Source: Streptomyces natalensis ATCC 27448 (GTDB lineage: Bacteria; Actinomycetota; Actinomycetes; Streptomycetales; Streptomycetaceae). From it: a stretch of DNA of 59,468 nucleotides. Positions 17,213-25,843 of the stretch are shown here, piece after piece (position 1 is the stretch's first letter; each line of letters opens with the position of its first letter). The notes beneath the pieces are model-generated. The model did not search any database and was not told where the DNA came from. It worked only from the letters and a program-made list of their open reading frames with translations. Both the position numbers and the translations under genes were made by a program. Where the stretch lies: contig NZ_JRKI01000024.1 of NCBI RefSeq assembly GCF_000935125.1, positions 1 to 59,468 of the forward strand. The letters run 5' to 3'.

Positions 17213-19797
17213 GCACCTCCACCTCGCCGCCCGTGGCGGACAAGCCCGCGGCGATACCCGGCGCGGGGGGTCTGAGTCACCGGCAGATCCTCACCATCCT
17301 CAGCGGTCTGATGCTGGGGATGTTCCTCGCCGCGCTCGACCAGACCATCGTCAGCACCTCGATCCGTACCATCGCCGACGATCTGCACGGCCTCAGCCAG
17401 CAGGCGTGGGCCACCACGGCCTACCTGATCACCTCGACCATCGCCACCCCGCTGTACGGCAAGCTGTCCGACCTGCACGGCCGCAAGCCGTACTACCTCA
17501 CCGCGATCACCGTTTTCGTCGTCGGCTCTGTGCTGTGCACCTTCTCCACCTCGATGTCCGAACTGGCCGCCTTCCGGGCGGTCCAGGGCCTGGGGGCCGG
17601 CGGTCTGATGTCGCTGGCGCTGGCGATCATCGGTGATATCGTCCCGCCGCGCGAACGCGCCCGCTACCAGGGCTACATGCTCGGCACCTTCGCCACCTCC
17701 AGCGTCGCCGGACCGCTGATCGGCGGCGCCCTGGCCGGTCAGGACCAGCTGCTGGGCATCACCGGCTGGCGCTGGGTCTTCCTGGTCAACGTGCCGATCG
17801 GCATCATCGCGCTGTTCGTCGTCGCCAAGGTGCTCAACATCCCGCACACCCGCCGCGACCACCGCATCGACTGGTGGGGCGCGCTCACCATCGCCATCGG
17901 CGTCGTACCGCTGCTGCTCGTCGCCGAGCAGGGCCGCGAATGGGGCTGGGGCTCGACCAGATCCCTGGTCTGCTACGGGGTCGGCGCCGTCGGCATCATC
18001 GCCTGGATCCTCGTGGAGCGGTGGATCGGCGACGATGCGCTGATCCCGATGCGGCTGTTCCGCAACGGCACCTTCAGCATGACCAGCCTGCTGTCCGTGC
18101 TGATCGGTATGGGGATGTTCGGTGGGATGCTGATGATCCCGCAGTACCTCCAGATCGTGAAGGGCGCCAGCCCCACCAGGTCGGGCCTGGAGATGCTGCC
18201 GCTGATGGCGGGCATGTTCATCGCCTCCATCGCGTCCGGCCAGATCACCGCCAAGACCGGCCGCTACAAGATCTTCCCGATCATCGGCACCGCGCTGATG
18301 GTCGCGGCGATGCTGCTGTTCCACTTCCGCGTCCAGTGGGACACCCCGCTGTGGCAGACCATGGTCTACATGCTCGTCTTCGGCCTCGGCCTGGGCGGCT
18401 GTATGCAGACCCTGGTGCTGGCGGTGCAGAACGCGGTGCCGCCGAAGGACATGGGCGTGGCGACCGCCTCGTCCACCTTCTTCCGGCAGATGGGCGCCAC
18501 CGCCGGTACCGCGATCTTCCTGTCGGTGCTGTTCAGCACGGTCGGCGACAAGATCGCCTCGGCGTTCCGGTCGGCCGCCCGGACCCACGGCTTCCAGGCC
18601 GCGCTGCACGACCCCGCGGTGCTGCACGATCCGGCCAACGCGCCGGTGCTGAAGATGCTCAAGGGCGGCGGCGGGAACTCCTCCGGGGTGCTCAGCGATT
18701 CGTCGTTCATCCAGCACCTCGATCCGCGGCTGGCCGAGCCGTTCAAGCGCGGCTTCGCCGACTCGATGCACACCGTCTTCCTGATGGGCGCGATCGTGGT
18801 CGCGCTGGCCTTCCTGCTGGTGCTGTTCGTCAAGGAGGTGCCGCTGCGGCAGCTGTCCGGACTCCAGGCGCGGGCGCAGGCGGATGCGGAGGCCAACGGG
18901 GACGCGACCGGGGCGGCAACCGGAGACGCCACCGAAGAGGCGACGGGCACGCAGAGCGCGGCCGAGGTCGCCGCGGTGCCGGAGCAGGCCGGGGAGGCGG
19001 TCCCCGTGGCCGCCGCTGCACCCGTGGCGGACGGCCCCGTCATCCGCGGATCCGTACGGGACGGCAACGGCAGCCCCGTCGGGCAGGCCGTGGTCACCCT
19101 GATCGACGTCGGCGGGCGGCAGCTCGGCCGGGCCTCGACCGCGGCCGACGGCGGCTATGAGCTGCCCGCGCCCGGCCCGGGGACATACGTCCTGATCGGC
19201 TCCGCCGGCTCCCGGCAGCCGCAGGCGGCGACCCTGGTCCTGGCGGCCGAGCCGGTGCACTTCGATCTGACGCTCAGCGGTTCGGCGGGGCTGTCCGGCG
19301 AGGTGCGCGAGGAGAAGGGCGACGAGCCGGTGCCCGGCGCGCTGGTCGTGGCCACCGACGTCCGGGGCGAGGTCGTGGCCTCGGGCCTGGCCGGCCAGGA
19401 CGGCGGCTTCAGCTTCGGCGAACTGGTCCCGGGCAGCTACACGCTGGCCGTCAGCGCCGACCACCACCGCCCCTCCGCCCTCCAGGTGGAGGTCGTCCCC
19501 GGCAGCCGCAACTGGTACGAGGTCCGGCTGGCGCACGGCGCACAGGTGCGCGGTGTGGTGCGCACGGCGGACGGCGCCCCGGTGCACGACGCCCGGGTGA
19601 CCCTGCTCGACCCGGCCGGCAACGTCGTCGGCACCGCCACCACCGGCCCCGACGGCGCGTATGTCTTCACCGATCTCGACGGCGGCGAGTTCACCGTGAT
19701 CGCCAGCGGCTACCCGCCGGCCGCCCGGCCGCTGCGGCTGGAGGGCACCGGGCGCGGCGAGTTCGACATCGAGCTGGGGCACGATCCGGTGATCTGA
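17209..19797 (+). CDS. MFS drug exporter (DHA2, 14 helices) fused to a C-terminal tail of carboxypeptidase-regulatory-like beta-sandwich repeats
   Basis: 862 aa against about 500 for ordinary DHA2 pumps. ATG overlaps the marR stop, with GGGAGA upstream. Residues about 20-545 are the transporter: LDQTIVSTSIRTIADDL in helix 1, the GRKPYY loop motif, and a large polar loop between the last two helices. After an Ala/Glu/Thr-rich linker (about 560-605) come three similar domains (about 606-690, 690-770, 775-860). Each has an A-A-D/G-GGYELP or GPDGAYVF hairpin typical of CarboxypepD_reg-like folds. With 14 helices the tail should be cytoplasmic, which is unusual for this fold. It is probably a proton-driven multidrug exporter; the tail's role is unknown. 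Confidence 0.88.
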   Translation: MSTSTSPPVADKPAAIPGAGGLSHRQILTILSGLMLGMFLAALDQTIVSTSIRTIADDLHGLSQQAWATTAYLITSTIATPLYGKLSDLHGRKPYYLTAITVFVVGSVLCTFSTSMSELAAFRAVQGLGAGGLMSLALAIIGDIVPPRERARYQGYMLGTFATSSVAGPLIGGALAGQDQLLGITGWRWVFLVNVPIGIIALFVVAKVLNIPHTRRDHRIDWWGALTIAIGVVPLLLVAEQGREWGWGSTRSLVCYGVGAVGIIAWILVERWIGDDALIPMRLFRNGTFSMTSLLSVLIGMGMFGGMLMIPQYLQIVKGASPTRSGLEMLPLMAGMFIASIASGQITAKTGRYKIFPIIGTALMVAAMLLFHFRVQWDTPLWQTMVYMLVFGLGLGGCMQTLVLAVQNAVPPKDMGVATASSTFFRQMGATAGTAIFLSVLFSTVGDKIASAFRSAARTHGFQAALHDPAVLHDPANAPVLKMLKGGGGNSSGVLSDSSFIQHLDPRLAEPFKRGFADSMHTVFLMGAIVVALAFLLVLFVKEVPLRQLSGLQARAQADAEANGDATGAATGDATEEATGTQSAAEVAAVPEQAGEAVPVAAAAPVADGPVIRGSVRDGNGSPVGQAVVTLIDVGGRQLGRASTAADGGYELPAPGPGTYVLIGSAGSRQPQAATLVLAAEPVHFDLTLSGSAGLSGEVREEKGDEPVPGALVVATDVRGEVVASGLAGQDGGFSFGELVPGSYTLAVSADHHRPSALQVEVVPGSRNWYEVRLAHGAQVRGVVRTADGAPVHDARVTLLDPAGNVVGTATTGPDGAYVFTDLDGGEFTVIASGYPPAARPLRLEGTGRGEFDIELGHDPVI

Positions 19798-19823
19798 CGG
19801 CCGCCGGAGCGGCACCCTCGCAG

Positions 19824-19858
19824 CGAGCGCCCGGCCGGAGCTTTTGGCCGGGCGCTCG
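19824..19858. terminator. Bidirectional terminator
   Basis: Perfect 13-bp arms (CGAGCGCCCGGCC and complement), 9-nt loop ending in TTTT, between the convergent MFS and DUF2252 genes. Confidence 0.8.
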
Positions 19859-19888
19859 TCCGTGGCAAGCGGTGGTTCGGCGCACCCC

Positions 19889-21310
19889 TCAGCCGGGCTC
19901 GGCGGTGACCCGGCCCGCCCGGACCGCATCCACCAGCGCCTGATGGTCGTGCTCGTTCTGGTCGGCGTAACACTCCGCGAACCGCGCCAGCGCCTCGTCG
20001 AAGGCATCGCCGTTGCCGAGATACCCGGCCATCGCGATCCGGTCCCCGCTGCGCGCATGGGCCCGCGCCAGCGTCGCCCCGCACAGCGCGGCAAACCGCC
20101 GCATCCCCCGCGGAACCATGATCTGCGTCTCGACGATGCCCTTCCAGTCCCGCAACTGCCGTACGTAGAAGTCGCGTTGGACGCCGTCGAGGCCGGTGAC
20201 CCGCTCCCAGCCGAGAAAGATGTCACCGGCCGCCTGCATCAGCCGCTGCCCCGTGACGACCCGCTCGCCCTGGTTGTCGTAGCGGCTCGGGGCGGTGTGC
20301 CGGGCGAGCACGGAGGTGCCGGCCTCCTTCGCCTGGAGCAGCAGCGGATCGTCGGCGTCCTTGCCCAGCAGCAGGATGACCCAGCAGCGGGTGCCGACGC
20401 TGCCCACCCCGACCACCTTCCGGGCCATGTCGACCACCCGGTACTCCGCCAGCAGGCGGCGGTGGTCAGACCTCAGACAGCGGGCGTACCTCTCGATCAG
20501 CCCGCGCAGCAGCTCCTCCGTCCGGTCGGCCTCGGCGTCCGGCAGCAGCTCCCGCAGCGGCACGATCAGCGGCGGATCGGCGGCGAAGCGCAGCCGGCCG
20601 CCGTCCACCCGCACCAGCTTGCGGAACGCCTGAAGGGTGTCGCGCGAGCGAGCCTTGTCCATGGCCTGGTTCAGCCGCCTGCGGCCGAGACCGCTCAGCC
20701 GGTGGGCCTCCGCGATCCGTACGTCCTCCATATCGGCACGCGCGTACCAGACGTCGAGGGTGCGCATCCGCGCATAGCGGCGCAGCTGCTCGCGGTACGA
20801 CGCGGCGGCGGTGCGCACGATGCCGGAGCGGACGGACGCATCGAAGCCGTTCTCGCGTCCGGCGATCACCAGGCTCGTGGTGAGCCGTTTGACGTCCCAC
20901 TCCCAGGGGCCGGGCAGCGTTTCGTCGAAGTCGTTGAGGTCGAAGAGCAGATGACGCTCGGGGGAGGCCAGCAGCCGGAAGTTGAGCAGATGGGCGTCAC
21001 CGCACAGCTGGGCGGTGAGCCCGGTGGACGGGGTGGTGGCCAGATCGGCGGCCATGACGGCGGCGGCGCCCCGGTAGAAGCGGAACGGCGACTCCAGCAT
21101 CCGGCCGTAGCGCAGCGGCACCAACTCCGGTACCCGGTGCGCCGATTGCTCCTCCAGCAGATCGACGGGGTCGGCGCGGTCCGCCGCCGGGGTGTACTCG
21201 CCGTGCCGGGAGCGGGGGACCTCCCCGCGCAGCGCCTTGCCGGCCGCCGCGCGCTCGTGCGGGGAGGCGCCTTCCACCGTCGGATCGCCGGATGCGGCCG
21301 TCGTCGCCAT
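19889..21310 (-). CDS. DUF2252 family protein (kinase-like fold)
   Basis: 473 aa. Family blocks are YYRGAAAVMAADLA-like FYRGAAAVMAADLA, QLCGDAHLLNFRLLASPER, FDLNDFDETLPGPWEWDVKRLTTS near 135, VGVGSVGTRCWVILLLG near 310, and QRLMQAAGDIFLGW. The DAH/NF and DFD motifs resemble an aminoglycoside-phosphotransferase-like active site, but no reaction is established for the family. A convergent terminator lies downstream; a small membrane protein gene is upstream on the same strand. Confidence 0.88.
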   Translation of the reverse strand: MATTAASGDPTVEGASPHERAAAGKALRGEVPRSRHGEYTPAADRADPVDLLEEQSAHRVPELVPLRYGRMLESPFRFYRGAAAVMAADLATTPSTGLTAQLCGDAHLLNFRLLASPERHLLFDLNDFDETLPGPWEWDVKRLTTSLVIAGRENGFDASVRSGIVRTAAASYREQLRRYARMRTLDVWYARADMEDVRIAEAHRLSGLGRRRLNQAMDKARSRDTLQAFRKLVRVDGGRLRFAADPPLIVPLRELLPDAEADRTEELLRGLIERYARCLRSDHRRLLAEYRVVDMARKVVGVGSVGTRCWVILLLGKDADDPLLLQAKEAGTSVLARHTAPSRYDNQGERVVTGQRLMQAAGDIFLGWERVTGLDGVQRDFYVRQLRDWKGIVETQIMVPRGMRRFAALCGATLARAHARSGDRIAMAGYLGNGDAFDEALARFAECYADQNEHDHQALVDAVRAGRVTAEPG

Positions 21311-21340
21311 CGTCGGGTCCCAGGTCCCGGACCGCCGACG

Positions 21341-21727
21341 CTAGGTCACCCGGCGCCGGTCACCCGTGCACAGCGCCCAGATGATGGTGATGTCGATGGC
21401 CATGAGCACCATGGCCCAGAACGGGGCCTGCGGAATCCACAGGAAGTTGCTGAGCGCGGCCAGCGCCGCCAGGATGACGCCGACCACCCGCGCCCACACC
21501 GCGCCGCGGAACAGCGCGATGCCCGCGAGGAGGACGACGATGCCCAGGATGAGATGGATCCATCCCCAGCCCGTCAGGTTGAACGAGAACAGGTAGTTGC
21601 GGGTCGAGACGAAGACGTGGTTGTGGGCGATGGCGGCGATGCCTTCGGCGATCGTCATCGCACCGCCGAAGAACATCAGCACCGCGGCGAACACCGTCCA
21701 GCCGCTGACACGTTTCCTAGAGGCCAT
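21341..21727 (-). CDS. Small four-helix membrane protein (DUF7144-like)
   Basis: 128 aa starting MASRKRVSGWTVFAAVLMFF, with four hydrophobic segments and the blocks GWGWIHLILG and GRAVWAR-like FRGAVWARVVGV typical of a common actinobacterial small membrane family. ATG 21727 follows a GAGGAGC-like site. Function unknown; the 30-bp gap to the DUF2252 gene suggests co-transcription. Confidence 0.78.
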   Translation of the reverse strand: MASRKRVSGWTVFAAVLMFFGGAMTIAEGIAAIAHNHVFVSTRNYLFSFNLTGWGWIHLILGIVVLLAGIALFRGAVWARVVGVILAALAALSNFLWIPQAPFWAMVLMAIDITIIWALCTGDRRRVT

Positions 21728-21824
21728 GGCGTGCTCCTCACGGGGCCTACGGACCGGGGGAGACCGGGAGTGTCTGGCCGTCGACACCCGAGCCCGTCGG
21801 CGGACACGCTGTTCCTTCACGGTT

Positions 21825-22295
21825 TCACAGGGCCCGCGGACCCGCATCTCCGCCGGGCGGCGCCGGCACCAGGCCCTCGGAGACCAGTCCGGCCAGCACC
21901 GCCTCGCTCAGCGCCTGCACGGCGGACTGCGGCCGCACCATGACAGTGAACTCCTTGATCCGGCCGTCGCCATGGCCGTCTCCGTCACCGTCGAGGTGCA
22001 GCAGATCGATGCCGTGGATCTGCTTGCCGTTGACGGTGGCCCGGAACAGCAGGACCGCCGAGGGTGCGGCGGTGCCGTCCGCGCTGGTCTCCGAGCTGCC
22101 GGTGAAGTCGCCGACGTAGCGGAAGTCCTCGAAGGTGCGCAGCAGGACCCCGAAGAGGCCCAGCACCATCGGCTTGCCCTCGAAGGGGGTGAACTTCACG
22201 GGGCTGTAGAAGCGGATGTCGTCGGTGAACAGATCATCCAGGGCCGCGAGGTCGCGGCTCTCGACGGCGGAGCGGAAGCGGTCTGCTGCGGTCAT
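21825..22295 (-). CDS. SnoaL/NTF2-like protein
   Basis: 156 aa with the cone-shaped NTF2-like pattern: FRSAVESRDLAALDDLFTDDIRFYSPV at the N-terminus and IHGIDLLHLDGDGDGHGDGRIKEFTVMVRP near the end. Substrate and activity (isomerase, cyclase or binding protein) cannot be told. It is divergent from the PadR gene across a large palindromic operator, so PadR probably controls it. AAAGGGGA upstream is the ribosome-binding site. Confidence 0.82.
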   Translation of the reverse strand: MTAADRFRSAVESRDLAALDDLFTDDIRFYSPVKFTPFEGKPMVLGLFGVLLRTFEDFRYVGDFTGSSETSADGTAAPSAVLLFRATVNGKQIHGIDLLHLDGDGDGHGDGRIKEFTVMVRPQSAVQALSEAVLAGLVSEGLVPAPPGGDAGPRAL

Positions 22296-22301
22296 GACGT
22301 C

Positions 22302-22333
22302 CCCTTTGTGCTGCTGGCCCTTTGTGCTGCTGG
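22302..22333 (-). repeat. Perfect 16-bp tandem duplication spanning the SnoaL ribosome-binding site
   Basis: CCCTTTGTGCTGCTGG occurs twice in a row. On the minus strand each copy carries an AAAGGG Shine-Dalgarno; only the proximal one is well spaced to the ATG at 22295. Confidence 0.9.
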
Positions 22334-22362
22334 GCAGGGTCTACCTTGCGTTCCTGTCTTCC

Positions 22363-22396
22363 TACTCATGAATCTGAGTAGTCAGATTCATGAGTA
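22363..22396. promoter_or_regulatory. 34-bp palindromic operator between SnoaL and PadR genes
   Basis: Perfect 15-bp arms (left arm TACTCATGAATCTGA) around GTAG. Placed in the divergent promoter region, it is the likely PadR binding site controlling both genes. Confidence 0.75.
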
Positions 22397-22435
22397 TCAT
22401 GAGGGCGTGTCCACGGCCAGAGGAGGCGATCCGAG

Positions 22436-23005
22436 GTGGCATTGCGGCACGCCGTGCTGGCGGCCCTGCTCGACGAGGAGCTGAGCGGCTATCAGCTGAC
22501 CAAGGTCTTCGACCTCGGAGTGGCGAACTTCTGGCATGCGCAGCCGCAGCAGCTGTACGCGGAGCTGACGCGGCTGGAGAAGGACGGGCTGGTCACGGGC
22601 CGGGAGGTGGTCCAGGACACCCGGCCCACCAAGCGCCTGTTCACGGTCACCGACGCCGGTCTGGCCGAACTCGACCGCTTCACGGCCGCCGCCGCCAAGC
22701 CCTCGTTCATCCGCGACGACCTGGTCGTCAAGGTCCAGGCCGCCGACCACGTCGACACCGGGACGCTGATCGCGCAGCTCACCGAGCGCACCGCCTTCGC
22801 CCAGGCCAAGATCGATCTGTTCGGCGAGCTGCTGCACGGGATGCGGGGCGAGCGGAGCGAGGAGGAGTTCCTGCGGCACGGCGAGCGCATCGGGCCGTAT
22901 CTGACCTGTCTGCGCGGCCTCGCCTTCGAGCGGGGCAACCGCGACTGGTGCGAGCGCGTGATCACCGTTCTGCGAGAGAGGCAGCGCGCCCATGCACGAC
23001 ACTGA
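22436..23005 (+). CDS. PadR-family transcriptional regulator
   Basis: 189 aa, GTG start with AGGAGG 9 nt upstream. The winged helix (residues 1-80) has LRHAVLAALLDEELSGYQLTKVF and LYAELTRLEKDGLVTGREV, followed by TKRLFTVTDAGLAELDRF. A long C-terminal dimerisation helix bundle follows. It probably represses itself and the divergent SnoaL-like gene through the 22363-22396 palindrome. Confidence 0.92.
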   Translation: MALRHAVLAALLDEELSGYQLTKVFDLGVANFWHAQPQQLYAELTRLEKDGLVTGREVVQDTRPTKRLFTVTDAGLAELDRFTAAAAKPSFIRDDLVVKVQAADHVDTGTLIAQLTERTAFAQAKIDLFGELLHGMRGERSEEEFLRHGERIGPYLTCLRGLAFERGNRDWCERVITVLRERQRAHARH

Positions 23006-23249
23006 CACCGGCACCGGCCACGGCGCCGACCCGCGCCACCCGCGCTACCTGCGGTACGTCGCCCTGGGCGACAGTCAGACCGAGGGACTCGGCGACGGCG
23101 ACGACACCACCGGCCTGCGCGGCTTCGCCGACCGGCTCGCCGAACATCTCGCGCACCACAGCCCCGCCGTGCAGTACGCCAATCTGGCCGTCCGCGGACG
23201 GCCCCGTCTTCTGCCCGTGGGGACGGCCGCCGACCGGAGCGGAACCTGA
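22992..23249 (+). pseudogene. Truncated GDSL/SGNH lipase remnant
   Basis: 85 aa starting inside the PadR 3' end. It keeps the block I motif YVALGDSQTEG and the NLAVRG part of block II, then runs into unrelated residues and a stop. The usual family length is about 250 aa and blocks III and V (GxND, DxxH) are missing. Probably a broken remnant of a PadR-linked esterase. Confidence 0.65.
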
Positions 23250-23256
23250 TCGGGCC

Positions 23257-24762
23257 TCAGGAGCGGCTGGTGCTGCGGGATGCGTCCGGGTCCGGGGACG
23301 GGCCCGCAGGACCCGTCAGCCCCACCCGTTCCAGCGCCGGCCGCAGCCCATCGGGCCGCTCCTCCGCCGGGAGATGGTCCACCGGCAGATAGCCGCAGCC
23401 CAGCGCCGTGGCACCGCCGTCCGCCCGGCGGTCGTCGCCCACCATCAGCACCTCGTCCGGCGGCAGCCCCAGCGCCTCGCAGGCCAGCGCGAAGATCTTC
23501 GGATCCGGCTTCTGGACGCCGTGTTCGTAGGACAGGACGTAGTGGTCGACATAGCGGTCCAGCCCGTGGGCGCGCAGCACCGGCCGCAGATCCCAGCCGA
23601 TATTGCTCAGCACGCCGATACGGATCCCGGCACCGTGCAGCCGCGCCAGCACCTCGGCGGCATCGGGGAACGGGATCCAGGCGTCCGGCGTCATGTGGCG
23701 GTCGTACAGGGCGTCGTACAACTCCGGCTCGGGAAGCGGCACTTGGCGGGCCAGGCCGGTGTACACCGCGCGGTGGTGGGCGGCGTCGCGGTCGCGGCCC
23801 TCCCACAGTTCGGCCAGATCGGCGGGCAGCTCGACGGGGGAGGCGCCGCCGGGCAGCGCGCCCGCCCGCTCCAAGGCCACCGCGGTGCGGGCGACCTCGG
23901 CGTCGGCCATGGCGGTGCCGGACGCGTCCAGCGCGGCGCGCAGCCAGCTTTCGGCCGGCTCGATCCGCAGCAGCGTTCCGGAGAAGTCGAAGAGCACACC
24001 CTTGAACGTCGTCATGGTCGTCATGACGGCCATCCTGGCCGCTGTACGGCGTCCGGCCAACCCGGGGCCGCCGGAGGACGCCAACCCGCCCGCCCGCTCC
24101 GCGCATACCCGGTACGCCGCGGCCGCCCCGGCCACCAGCGCCGCGCCCAGCAGCCAGCCGCCGACCACGTCCGACAGCCAGTGCACGCCCACATAGACCC
24201 GGGTGAAGCCGACGCCGAGGACCGAGACGGCCACCAGCACCCGTGCCGTCCACCGCACGCCCCGGCGCGCCCCGTGCAGCCGCAGCAGCCACAGGACGAG
24301 CCCGCCCGCCACCGTCACCGACAGCGCATGCCCGGAGGGATACGCGGCGTAGTCCGCGGACACCACCGGATCCGGCCAGACGGGGCGCGCCCGGCCGATC
24401 ACCGCCTTGAGCGTCTGCTGGAGCGCCGTACCGGTGAGCGAGGTCGCCGCCACCCACACCCCGACCACCCAGGCACCCCGCCGCACCAGCAGGCAGACCG
24501 CCACCGCGAGGAGGGCGCGCATGGTCCAGGGGTCCCACACCCAGTCGGTCAGCAGCAGGTTGAGCCGGGTCAAGGCGGGTTCGCCGACGGCGATGTGGTG
24601 GAGCGAGGTGGCCAGGGAGGCGTCCAGGGAGAGGAGCGGGCCCCAGCGCAGGACGACCAGGGCCGTGAGGAGGGCGAAGGCGAGGAGGAGGGGGACGGGG
24701 AGGAGCAGAGGGACGGGAAGTGCGCCCGGGGTGCGGCGGGGGCGTGGTGCCATGGGGGCCAT
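23257..24762 (-). CDS. PAP2 membrane phosphatase fused in frame to a HAD-superfamily hydrolase
   Basis: 501 aa from ATG 24762 (GAGGA 7 nt upstream). Residues about 20-225 are a PAP2 domain with six helices and all three phosphatase motifs: KAVIGRARP, YPSGH and TRVYVGVHWLSD. No stop intervenes before a HAD domain (about 247-485) with nucleophile motif VLFDFSGTLL (the usual DxD reads DFS), GVLSNIGWD, KPDPKIFALA and MVGDDRRADG. Internal ATGs at 24033, 24024 and 24015 could also start a separate HAD protein. The PAP2 part dephosphorylates lipid phosphates at the membrane. The HAD part is cytoplasmic, and loss of the second Asp suggests altered or dehalogenase-like chemistry. Confidence 0.75.
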   Translation of the reverse strand: MAPMAPRPRRTPGALPVPLLLPVPLLLAFALLTALVVLRWGPLLSLDASLATSLHHIAVGEPALTRLNLLLTDWVWDPWTMRALLAVAVCLLVRRGAWVVGVWVAATSLTGTALQQTLKAVIGRARPVWPDPVVSADYAAYPSGHALSVTVAGGLVLWLLRLHGARRGVRWTARVLVAVSVLGVGFTRVYVGVHWLSDVVGGWLLGAALVAGAAAAYRVCAERAGGLASSGGPGLAGRRTAARMAVMTTMTTFKGVLFDFSGTLLRIEPAESWLRAALDASGTAMADAEVARTAVALERAGALPGGASPVELPADLAELWEGRDRDAAHHRAVYTGLARQVPLPEPELYDALYDRHMTPDAWIPFPDAAEVLARLHGAGIRIGVLSNIGWDLRPVLRAHGLDRYVDHYVLSYEHGVQKPDPKIFALACEALGLPPDEVLMVGDDRRADGGATALGCGYLPVDHLPAEERPDGLRPALERVGLTGPAGPSPDPDASRSTSRS

Positions 24763-24827
24763 GGGGTGATCCTCGCGTACGCCTGGGGCCATGGGCGAGC
24801 GCCCCGGGCCCCGCTCCGGCGCCCGGG

Positions 24828-25763
24828 CTACCTCAGCGCGCTGAGCCCGGGGACGAACGTCACCAGCAGCGGTACGGCCGGGACCAGCGCCGCGCACGCC
24901 GTCATCCGCAGCCGGCGGGCCGGGGTGAAGCGGGGCGGCGGCGTCAGCAGCCGGTCCACCCGCTGCGGAACCTGCGCGAGCTGGGGCGGACAGGGGCCGA
25001 ACACCCCGCGGTCCTCGTTGAGTTCGACCAGCGCCAGGGCGATGGTCAGCCGGCCGAAGCGGCGCGAGGCGGAATCGTCGGCGGCCAGTTCGACCAGCCG
25101 GTGCACCTGGTCGCGGAACGCGGCGAAGACCGGAACCTGCGGGAAACCGGCGGCCAGCGCGGAGGCGCAGTAGAGCAGGAGGTCGTGCCGGGCGCGGGCA
25201 TGGCCCTGCTCGTGGGCGATCAGCGCGTCGAGCTGACGGTCCTTCAGGCGGCGCAACGCCGAGGTGGTGACGACCAGTTGGGGCGAGGACTGCTGGAGCC
25301 ACCAGGCCCCCGGGCGGTCGCTCTCCAGGACGACCAGGCGTTCGCCGGCGGGCTCCTCGCCGGGCAGCAGCGGGGCGCGGCGCAGCAGGTCGGCCCGCCG
25401 CCGGCGCCTACGGGCGCGGGCGGCCCGTACCTCGCGGGTCAGGGCGACGGCCGTCCAGGCGCCACCGCCCGCCAGGAAGACGGCGAGCGCCCCGGCCCAG
25501 GGCCCGTACGGCTTGAGGGCGTATGCCTCGACGACCACCCTCGGGGCGAGGCCGAAGACCGGGCCGCGGACGGACTCCCAGGCGGCGGCCGCGCTCAGCG
25601 ACATCGCGAGCGCGCAGCACAGCAGAACCCCGGCCACCACGCACTGCCACACCCACAGGGCGAGCACCGGCTCGCGGTCGGGCCAGTCGGAACGGGCCAT
25701 CAGCCGCGGCGCCATCGCCGCGGCCAGCACGCCGAGAACCATCAGCGCGAGGGGGACCATCAT
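24828..25763 (-). CDS. M56-family membrane metallopeptidase (BlaR1/HtpX-like)
   Basis: 311 aa with hydrophobic helices at both ends and a central zinc protease domain carrying AHEQGHARARHDLL (HExxH) near residue 180 and the third ligand region ELAADDSASRRFG near 232. In actinobacteria such proteins often pair with a BlaI-type repressor, but none is encoded here. The next gene upstream is a DUF5134 membrane protein on the same strand, 80 bp away. Confidence 0.88.
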   Translation of the reverse strand: MMVPLALMVLGVLAAAMAPRLMARSDWPDREPVLALWVWQCVVAGVLLCCALAMSLSAAAAWESVRGPVFGLAPRVVVEAYALKPYGPWAGALAVFLAGGGAWTAVALTREVRAARARRRRRRADLLRRAPLLPGEEPAGERLVVLESDRPGAWWLQQSSPQLVVTTSALRRLKDRQLDALIAHEQGHARARHDLLLYCASALAAGFPQVPVFAAFRDQVHRLVELAADDSASRRFGRLTIALALVELNEDRGVFGPCPPQLAQVPQRVDRLLTPPPRFTPARRLRMTACAALVPAVPLLVTFVPGLSALR

Positions 25764-25843
25764 GGCGCCAGCCTATGAGCGGCCACTACCGGTGGGTACG
25801 TCCGCGCGACCTATGTGACACACGCCACTTCTGCGCCGCCGGG

